Source: Kiritimatiellia bacterium (GTDB lineage: Bacteria > Verrucomicrobiota > Kiritimatiellia > RFP12 > UBA1067). From it: a DNA stretch of 5,709 nt. The notes beneath the pieces were generated by a model. It saw only the letters and a program-made list of their open reading frames with translations. It was not told where the DNA came from and made no database searches. A program made the position numbers and the translations under genes. Location of the stretch: contig JAEDMC010000178.1 of the NCBI GenBank assembly GCA_016303225.1, positions 1-5,709 of the forward strand, given 5' to 3'. The first letter of the stretch is position 1. Each line of letters begins with the position of its first letter. Of this stretch, positions 1-4,469 are shown piece after piece.

Positions 1-6
1 TTCCGC

Positions 7-36
7 TTGTTTTTCGCCCTGCACTTGTGGTATCAT
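7..36 (+). promoter_or_regulatory. Sigma70-type promoter of the large secreted-protein gene
   Basis: A -35-like TTGTTT (7-12) is followed by an 18-nt spacer and the -10-like TATCAT (31-36), preceded by TGG, which makes it an extended -10. Transcription would begin near position 43, leaving a leader of about 34 nt before the start codon at 77. Support is strengthened because the hipB promoter further along has the same layout and shares the block TTGTGGTATmAT. No operator was recognised. The assignment rests on sequence pattern only. Confidence 0.6.
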
Positions 37-63
37 CCTTGTCAACTTGAAAGCAATGGAAGC

Positions 64-68
64 AGGAG
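64..68 (+). promoter_or_regulatory. Shine-Dalgarno site AGGAG
   Basis: AGGAG sits 8 nt upstream of the ATG at 77. It fixes the start of the large gene, because the next in-frame ATG (86) lies inside the signal peptide and has no comparable site. Confidence 0.8.
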
Positions 69-76
69 TGTAAGAT

Positions 77-3000
77 ATGAACGCGATGAAATCAGTCGTG
101 AGTGCTTCGTTTTGTCTGGCTGCCACGCTGGCGGCGGGGGTAGCGGGAGCCGAGAGCAGGACCGTCGGCGATGTCGATGGGCTTTTCGCGGCGGTGGCCG
201 ACGCGTCGGTCGTCGAGGTCGTGCTGACGGCGAAGACATACGAGATCGCCGAGCCGCTCAGGTTGAAGCGGGCGGTGACGGTTCGGTCCGAGTCGGGCGT
301 ACCGGAGGACGTGATCATCCACCAGACGACGACATCGGTGAACAAGAGCAGCGACGAGACGGGGCAGCTCGGACGCTGCTTCTACATCGACCACGCGCAG
401 GCGTTCGTCTCTGGGCTGACGATCGAGAACGGCAACTGCTCGGACAACAGTAACGGGCGTGCGGGCGGCAACGTGTTCATTACCGCGAACGGCGGGACGG
501 TGTCGAACTGCGTCATCCGCAACGGACGCGGCCTCAGCAACTGGGGTTCGGGCGGCGGTGGCGTCGGGATGTACGGGGGGCTCGTCACGCACTGCGTCAT
601 TTCCAATAACGCGTCGCACACGAACAAGGGAGGCGCCGGAGCGTACGTGGACGGCGGCACGCTCGCGAACTCGCTCGTCACCGGCAATGCGTTCAACGGT
701 GGCGGCGCTTCGGACAACGGCGGCGTTGTGAGCGTGCAGAAGGGCAGGGTCCTCAGCTGCACGATCGCGGGCAACGACGTGCCGTATTCCTGCGCGGGCG
801 TCTACGCCAACGGCGGAGAGATCGTGAACTGCGTCATCGGCGCCAACACAACCGCGAATGGCGGCGCCGACACGGCGGCCGTCTACAAGGGAAAAGGCTC
901 GTGCTTCAAGTACTGCGCCGCGTCGGTCGACTTCAACGGCGGAACGGAATGCCGGGCTGGCGACGTCGGCTTTCGGAACGCGAAGACCGGCGACTACCGT
1001 CTGCTCGTGAGCTCGCCGGCGCTCGATGCGGGCACGAAGCTTGAAGGGCAGTCCGCAACCGACCTCGCGGGCAATCCGCGCGTCGACGCGAAGACCGGTC
1101 TCATCGACATGGGCTGCTTCGAGAATCCGCGCACCGAGTTCGCCGTGGCCTTCTCGACGGACAGGACGGCGGGGTCGTATCCTCTGGAGGTGACGTTCAC
1201 CGTCAGCGCGGACGGCCTGCAGGGGGCGACGTCCTATGTCTGGGACTTCGACGGCACGGAGCAGGGCCGCGTGACGACGTCCGACCCCGTCTACACCTAT
1301 GTCTTCGAGACACCCGGATTCTTCACGCCGACCTTGAAGGTAATCGACGATGCGGGCGAACATACGGACATTCCGAGCGCCGGCACGATCATGACGGCAG
1401 GTCCGGTCGTGTGGGTAAACGGATCTGCGGCGACGCACACGCCTCCCTATGCGACGCGCGAGACGGGCGCGGCCTCGGTTGCAGACGCGCTTGCGCTGGG
1501 ACTGCCGGGCGTGCCGGTCGTCGTCGCGACCGGCACCTACGAGATCGACCACGTGATCGAGCTCAACTCGGCCTACGAGGTTCGCGGTGAGACGGGCGAC
1601 CCGACGGACGTCGTCATCAGGCAGACGGTGCAGTCGGTCTTGAATTCGGCGGATCAGATCGGCCGCGTCTTCTACCTCAATCACAAGGACGCGAAAGTCC
1701 TTTCGCTCACGATGCTGAACGGCGATTCGAACGACGGGTCGCACGGAAAGCCTGGCGCGTGCGTCTTCGTGGACACGAACGGCGGCACGGTCTCGAACTG
1801 CGTCATTACCGGCGGATCCGCCAGGGGCTGGGCCTCGGGCGGCGGCGGTGCGGCGCTGTATGCGGGTCTCCTGACGCATTCGGTCATCACCAACAACCAG
1901 GCCAACTCTGATTCCCGCGGCGGCAGCGGCGTCTATCTGGAAGGGGCTGCGATTGCGGCGAACTGCCTCATTGCCGACAACTCGTTCAATTCTGACGCGG
2001 CCGGGCGCGTCGGCGGGGCGCTGTCGCTCAACAACGGCGCGAAGGCCTACAATTGCACGATCGCGGGCAACAAGTCCGACTTCTCCTGCGCGGGCGTGAG
2101 CATCGGCACCAAGGGCACCTGCGGCGTCTACAACTGCGTGATCGCCGGCAATGCCGTCAACAACGATTCCGGGACGCTTTCGGTCTACAACGCTAAGGCC
2201 GCCGCGTCGTTCCATGCGTGCGCGTCCAGCCTCGAGATCGTCGGCGGCGACGCCTGCGTGAACGGCACGGTCAGCTTCGTCGGCGCGTCTCGCGGCGACT
2301 ACCATCTCGCGGCGGGGGCGGTGGCGATCGGCCAGGGACGTCCGGGGCTCGACGAGAGCGGAACCGTTGACCTGGACGGCAACCCCCGCTTTGCGGACGA
2401 CGGCGTCATCGACTGCGGCTGCTATCAGCTGGTGCGCGGTCAGGCGTCTGCCGGCTATTCGGTGGACTTCGAGAAGGGCATTGCGCCGCTGACGGTGACG
2501 TTCACGGTCAGCGCGGAAGGGTTTGAGGGCGACTACTCGTTTGTGTGGGACTTCAACGGCAACGGCGTGACGGTGACGCGCGCGGCGACCGAACCGCTCG
2601 TCTTCACGCACGACTACGACCAGCCGGGTCAGTACGCGCCGACGTTCAAGGTCGTGACGGAGTCGGGAGAAGTCGCGGGCGTCGGCAAGGCGAACATCCG
2701 CGTGTTCGGGCCGACGCTGTACGTGGATCCGGCGTCGACCAATCCGGTGTTCCCGTATGCGACGCCCCAGACGGCCATCAACGACCTGTTCGCCGCCTAC
2801 GAGGCGGCCCTGGACAGGGTCACGATCAAGATCGCGCCCGGCGTCTACACGAACGCGCACGAGCTGCAGATCTACCGCAACGTCAGGATCGAAGGCCAGA
2901 CGGGGAATCCGGAGGACGTCGTCTTCTGCCGTCCCGGCGGAGAAACGAAATATTGGCGTCTCGTGACGCTGTCGAATCCCGGAGCGGTGCTCGCGAATCT

Positions 3001-3769
3001 CACGCTTCACGGCGGTGTCGTCTACGAGACGAACGGCAGGATGGGCGGCGCGCTGCTCGTCGAAAGCGGCACGGCGAGCAACCTTGTCGTCCGCAATGCG
3101 ACCGCCCACCACTACAACGCGCACGGCGGCGGCGTGGCGCTGACGGGCGGCCGGCTCACGCGCTCGGCGGTGACGAACTGCACGTCGGCCCTGCACGAGT
3201 TCGGCGGCACGGGAGTCTTCTGCGACGGTGGCACGGTCGACAACTGCCTGATCGCCTACAACAAGTCCAGTCACAATTCGGGTGACGGTCCGGTCGGCGG
3301 CGCGGTGACGGTGAGAAGCGGCCTTTGCGTCAACTGCACGGTCGTCGGCAACACGACCTCGGACGGCTGCGCGGGCATCCTCTCGCAGGGCGGCAAGGTC
3401 TGCAACTGTCTCGTGCTCGACAACACGACTGGCCGTCCGCGCGCCGGTCTGGAGGGGACAGACCCCTATTACGGCGGCGACCTTGCGGACTTCTCGCACA
3501 ACGTGGCGGGCGCGGCATTCGGCGACGGGGCGTTCCTGACGGCGACCGCGGAGCGTCCGTTCGCCTTCGTCGACCGCGAAGGCGGCAACTACCGCGCGGC
3601 GCGTGCGGGCTGCGTCACCGTCAACGCGGGCGTTCGCACCGTGCCCGGCGACGCTTACGGTGTCCTCACGGGCCTCGATCTCGACGGCAACCGCCGCTCC
3701 GTCACCCGGCCGGACGTCGGCTGCTACGAAAGCTGTTTCGTCAATGGACTTCTGATTCACCTGCGTTAA
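77..3769 (+). CDS. Large secreted protein: three right-handed beta-helix modules alternating with two PKD domains
   Basis: This 1230-aa protein is probably exported and extracellular or surface-associated. Residues 1-25 form a Sec signal peptide (basic start, hydrophobic stretch, AGA|ES cleavage site). No lipobox is seen. Module 1 (about 28-351), module 2 (about 444-785) and module 3 (about 879-1219) are homologous parallel beta-helices, each with five rungs of the pattern GGxxxNCxIxxN. Each ends in a DLxGNPR...DxGCYE-like motif (329-349, 765-783, 1201-1217), as in families annotated 'choice-of-anchor Q' or Pmp-like. PKD domains lie at about 352-443 and 786-878, with the hallmark YVWDFDG (387-393) and FVWDFNG (822-828). 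The chain ends in a short hydrophobic GLLIHLR, and no sorting motif such as PEP-CTERM or LPxTG is seen. The start is set by AGGAG at 64-68. No catalytic residues were recognised, so a binding or adhesive role is inference. It appears monocistronic. Substrate-degrading activity, as in beta-helix polysaccharide lyases, cannot be excluded. Confidence 0.93.
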   Translation: MNAMKSVVSASFCLAATLAAGVAGAESRTVGDVDGLFAAVADASVVEVVLTAKTYEIAEPLRLKRAVTVRSESGVPEDVIIHQTTTSVNKSSDETGQLGRCFYIDHAQAFVSGLTIENGNCSDNSNGRAGGNVFITANGGTVSNCVIRNGRGLSNWGSGGGGVGMYGGLVTHCVISNNASHTNKGGAGAYVDGGTLANSLVTGNAFNGGGASDNGGVVSVQKGRVLSCTIAGNDVPYSCAGVYANGGEIVNCVIGANTTANGGADTAAVYKGKGSCFKYCAASVDFNGGTECRAGDVGFRNAKTGDYRLLVSSPALDAGTKLEGQSATDLAGNPRVDAKTGLIDMGCFENPRTEFAVAFSTDRTAGSYPLEVTFTVSADGLQGATSYVWDFDGTEQGRVTTSDPVYTYVFETPGFFTPTLKVIDDAGEHTDIPSAGTIMTAGPVVWVNGSAATHTPPYATRETGAASVADALALGLPGVPVVVATGTYEIDHVIELNSAYEVRGETGDPTDVVIRQTVQSVLNSADQIGRVFYLNHKDAKVLSLTMLNGDSNDGSHGKPGACVFVDTNGGTVSNCVITGGSARGWASGGGGAALYAGLLTHSVITNNQANSDSRGGSGVYLEGAAIAANCLIADNSFNSDAAGRVGGALSLNNGAKAYNCTIAGNKSDFSCAGVSIGTKGTCGVYNCVIAGNAVNNDSGTLSVYNAKAAASFHACASSLEIVGGDACVNGTVSFVGASRGDYHLAAGAVAIGQGRPGLDESGTVDLDGNPRFADDGVIDCGCYQLVRGQASAGYSVDFEKGIAPLTVTFTVSAEGFEGDYSFVWDFNGNGVTVTRAATEPLVFTHDYDQPGQYAPTFKVVTESGEVAGVGKANIRVFGPTLYVDPASTNPVFPYATPQTAINDLFAAYEAALDRVTIKIAPGVYTNAHELQIYRNVRIEGQTGNPEDVVFCRPGGETKYWRLVTLSNPGAVLANLTLHGGVVYETNGRMGGALLVESGTASNLVVRNATAHHYNAHGGGVALTGGRLTRSAVTNCTSALHEFGGTGVFCDGGTVDNCLIAYNKSSHNSGDGPVGGAVTVRSGLCVNCTVVGNTTSDGCAGILSQGGKVCNCLVLDNTTGRPRAGLEGTDPYYGGDLADFSHNVAGAAFGDGAFLTATAERPFAFVDREGGNYRAARAGCVTVNAGVRTVPGDAYGVLTGLDLDGNRRSVTRPDVGCYESCFVNGLLIHLR
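158..1129 (+). repeat. Intragenic module 1 (beta-helix, residues about 28-351)
   Basis: First of three homologous coding modules. Rungs start near residues 139, 167, 193, 222 and 246. The module ends with a DLAGNPR...DMGCFE motif. It is closest to module 2: both share the DVIIHQT/DVVIRQT strand, the GGTVSNCVI rung and the SCAGV turn. At the DNA level an identical 18-nt stretch lies at 758-775 (module 1) and 2054-2071 (module 2). Confidence 0.8.
1130..1405 (+). other. PKD domain 1 (coding, residues about 352-443)
   Basis: This is an immunoglobulin-like PKD domain, usually a spacer or binding domain in secreted proteins. It shows VTFTVSADG, then YVWDFDG, then the YVFETPGFFTPTLKV strand typical of the family (YxxPGxYxxxLxV). 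It contains no cysteine. Its DNA segment 1190-1212 matches 2495-2517 in PKD 2 at 22 of 23 bases, which points to a shared duplication. Confidence 0.85.
1406..2431 (+). repeat. Intragenic module 2 (beta-helix, residues about 444-785)
   Basis: Second homologous module. Rungs start near residues 569, 597, 623, 653 and 681, almost the same spacing as module 1. It opens with a VWVNGSAAT...PYAT segment, which also heads module 3 as LYVDPAS...PYAT but is missing from module 1. It ends with DLDGNPR...DCGCYQ. Confidence 0.8.
2432..2710 (+). other. PKD domain 2 (coding, residues about 786-878)
   Basis: This is the second PKD domain, with VTFTVSAEG, FVWDFNG and HDYDQPGQYAPTFKV. It contains no cysteine. 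It links module 2 to module 3 in the way PKD 1 links module 1 to module 2, so the repeating unit is beta-helix plus PKD, with the last PKD absent. Confidence 0.85.
2711..3733 (+). repeat. Intragenic module 3 (beta-helix, residues about 879-1219)
   Basis: Third and most diverged module. Rungs start near residues 997, 1024, 1051, 1081 and 1105. It keeps the NPEDVVF strand, the GCAG turn and the DLDGNRR...DVGCYE closing motif. It lacks the long insert seen in modules 1 and 2 between the first strand and the rungs (the SVNKSS/SVLNSA region). It has no PKD domain after it and runs straight into the C-terminus. Confidence 0.78.
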
Positions 3770-3777
3770 GGTACGAT

Positions 3778-3902
3778 AGCATTTGGGCATCTAGGCGATT
3801 CCCTTTCTGTCGACGGGGTCCCCACCCCGTCACGACTTATCAGGCCTTTGAGAGCGTTGCCGAGAACGCCCAAATGCTCAATCGCCCAGATGCCCAGATG
3901 CT
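3778..3902. repeat. Long-arm inverted repeat with two inner hairpins (intergenic)
   Basis: Arms 3778-3800 and 3880-3902 are reverse complements at 21 of 23 positions. One of the two mismatches would be a G-U pair in RNA. Between them lie a perfect 8-bp hairpin (3812-3819 with 3824-3831, loop CCCC) and a 5-bp hairpin (3854-3858 with 3865-3869). A transcript could therefore fold as a closed stem carrying two side hairpins. It begins 9 nt after the stop codon of the large gene. No T-run follows at the correct place, so it is not a textbook intrinsic terminator, although it could stabilise the mRNA 3' end or act as one. It may belong to an intergenic repeat family of the host genome. Confidence 0.65.
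3812..3831. repeat. GC-rich hairpin GACGGGGT/ACCCCGTC
   Basis: Perfect 8-bp inverted repeat with a CCCC loop. With a 2-nt bulge it can gain three more pairs (3809-3811 with 3834-3836). It is nested in the larger inverted repeat. No poly-T tract follows on either strand. Confidence 0.7.
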
Positions 3903-3904
3903 CA
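3868..3904 (+). repeat. Short direct repeats GCCCARATGCTCA
   Basis: GCCCAAATGCTCA (3868-3880) recurs as GCCCAGATGCTCA (3892-3904) with one change. Another partial copy, GCCCAGAT, lies at 3884-3891, tandem with the second copy. The reverse complement of the unit also occurs in the left arm of the neighbouring inverted repeat (3778-3800). So the stem has more than one possible pairing partner. Confidence 0.6.
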
Positions 3905-4091
3905 CGCTTATCCCTGATTTTTCATAGCCGCTGAAAAGCGCGGTTTTCTGCGCTGGAACGTCGGCTTATCACCCCGTCCAGCCGAGCCCTCCGGGCTGAA
4001 ACACGGAAAGTCTCGACCGGTTTTGGACCCGCCCGAAAATATTTTTCGCCCAATGTTTTCGGGGGTCTCGTGAAAATCCGGGATAAGGGTG
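3903..4091. repeat. Second inverted-repeat element, about 189 bp, MITE-like
   Basis: The left end 3903-3924 and right end 4071-4091 are inverted copies, with 19 of 21 aligned positions matching and one extra T in the left end. The core is TTATCCC(T/G)GATTTT. The interior is rich in hairpins: 3933-3937/3944-3948, 3961-3966/3980-3985, 3985-3989/3993-3997, and a 12-bp stem at 4026-4067. It carries no credible ORF. Terminal inverted repeats around a short non-coding core fit a miniature transposable element, but no target-site duplication is evident. A structured RNA or a paired intergenic repeat is equally possible. It abuts the preceding inverted repeat directly and ends 14 nt before the hipB -35 box. 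Confidence 0.5.
4026..4067. repeat. Strong hairpin inside the second intergenic element
   Basis: GACCC plus CCGAAAA (4026-4030, 4033-4039) pairs with TTTTCGG plus GGGTC (4056-4062, 4063-4067). This makes 12 bp with a 2-nt bulge and a 16-nt loop. A competing smaller hairpin, CGAAAA-TAT-TTTTCG, spans 4034-4048. No T-run follows on the + strand, so terminator function is unproven. Confidence 0.6.
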
Positions 4092-4105
4092 CATGATTCG
4101 GACAA

Positions 4106-4135
4106 TTGCTTTTGTAAAGACAGTTGTGGTATAAT
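4106..4135 (+). promoter_or_regulatory. Promoter of hipBA
   Basis: TTGCTT (4106-4111), an 18-nt spacer and a perfect -10 TATAAT (4130-4135) with an extended TGG in front. Predicted start of transcription is near 4142, giving a leader of about 25 nt. The arrangement matches the promoter at 7-36, including the TTGTGGTAT block. By analogy with E. coli hipBA, it is probably repressed by HipB and the HipA-HipB complex. Confidence 0.8.
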
Positions 4136-4163
4136 ACGCGCGTTTTCTGTCCTTATAAGAACA
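4116..4163. promoter_or_regulatory. Candidate HipB operator dyads around the hipBA start of transcription
   Basis: Two symmetrical signals lie here. First, AAAGACAG (4116-4123) and CTGTCCTT (4147-4154) are inverted at 7 of 8 positions and centred on the -10 box, with half-site centres about 31 bp apart (near three helical turns). Second, a 16-bp imperfect palindrome TGTcCTTATAAGaACA (4148-4163) lies between the predicted transcription start and the hipB ATG. It contains the perfect CTTATAAG. They overlap, so only one may be the true site. Position fits autorepression by an Xre-type antitoxin. The E. coli HipB consensus TATCC-N8-GGATA is not present here. Confidence 0.45.
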
Positions 4164-4166
4164 ATT

Positions 4167-4469
4167 ATGATCTATCAGACGCGGCAAGAACTTTTGGAGA
4201 CGCTGGGTGCGAGCATTCGTGCGGCGCGTTTGGCGGCGAATCTGTCTCTTGAGACGACGGCGGAACGGAGTGGCGTGTCCGTGACGGCCTTGCGTAATCT
4301 CGAGGGCGGACGCAATGCCTCGACCGTCACGCTGCTGGAAGTCTGCCGGACTTTGCGTCGGACGGATTGGATTGTCGGCATTGCCCCTCCGGAAGTGGAT
4401 GATTCCCTTTTCGATCGAGTGGCTCCCAAACGGCGTCAGCGGGCGACGCCGCACAGGAGGACGGCATGA
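4167..4469 (+). CDS. hipB: HipB-like antitoxin, Xre-family DNA-binding repressor
   Basis: This 100-aa cytoplasmic protein is expected to bind and neutralise the HipA kinase and to repress the operon. A Cro/CI-type helix-turn-helix covers about residues 15-63, with the recognition-helix region SGVSVTALRNLEGGR (35-49) followed by the usual STVTLLEVCRTL. The C-terminus is a basic, probably flexible tail (APKRRQRATPHRRTA, 86-100). Its KRRQRA motif resembles tails of HipB proteins paired with this HipA subgroup. I chose ATG 4167 over an upstream in-frame GTG at 4089: the longer reading would start upstream of the promoter -10 and adds a Cys-rich, non-family extension. The ribosome binding site is weak (AAGA at 4157-4160). 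The stop codon overlaps the hipA start as ATGA (4466-4469), typical of a TA pair. Symbol given by family and context. Confidence 0.88.
   Translation: MIYQTRQELLETLGASIRAARLAANLSLETTAERSGVSVTALRNLEGGRNASTVTLLEVCRTLRRTDWIVGIAPPEVDDSLFDRVAPKRRQRATPHRRTA
4455..4460 (+). promoter_or_regulatory. Strong Shine-Dalgarno AGGAGG for hipA
   Basis: A perfect AGGAGG lies within the last codons of hipB, 5 nt before ATG 4466 and 8 nt before ATG 4469. The two adjacent ATGs make the exact hipA start ambiguous by one residue. The second has the more usual spacing. The site is much stronger than the one in front of hipB, which is notable because antitoxins normally need to be made in excess. Confidence 0.8.

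Noticed and set aside
2545..3285. 246-aa + strand frame inside the large gene
   Set aside because: Arg/Gly-rich shadow of the GC-rich coding frame, with no family signature. The overlapping frame has clear PKD and beta-helix motifs.
3770..3777. Promoter-like GGTACGAT just after the large gene's stop
   Set aside because: TACGAT is a poor -10 and no -35 lies at the proper distance. There is no gene directly downstream for it to drive.
92..3790. A 1232-aa open frame on the - strand, opposite almost the whole secreted-protein gene
   Set aside because: It is in exact codon register with the sense gene (its stop is the complement of the TCA codon at 92-94). It stays open because the sense gene uses no TTA, CTA or TCA codon after that point, which is GC-driven codon bias. 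Its translation is Arg/Ala/Val/Asp-rich with no domain, and no RBS or promoter was seen.
3778..3902. Integron attC site
   Set aside because: Size and hairpin shape fit, but no RYYYAAC/GTTRRRY core boxes at the ends, no integrase and no cassette arrangement.
3325..3927. 200-aa + strand frame running from the end of the large gene into the spacer
   Set aside because: Mostly a shadow of module 3, then low-complexity translation of the inverted repeat. No start signal and no recognisable domain.
3908..4105. Small - strand frame across the spacer (65 aa)
   Set aside because: It is essentially the translation of the inverted repeats (its ends encode the same LIPDF string as the other strand) and has no RBS or family resemblance.
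4089..4166. Longer hipB reading from GTG 4089
   Set aside because: It would place the start upstream of the -10 box, and the extra 26 residues (Cys-rich) are not part of the Xre/HipB fold. ATG 4167 fits promoter and family length.
3969..4454. 161-aa - strand frame antisense to hipB
   Set aside because: Overlaps a well-supported antitoxin gene and the TA promoter. Composition is typical of a shadow frame.
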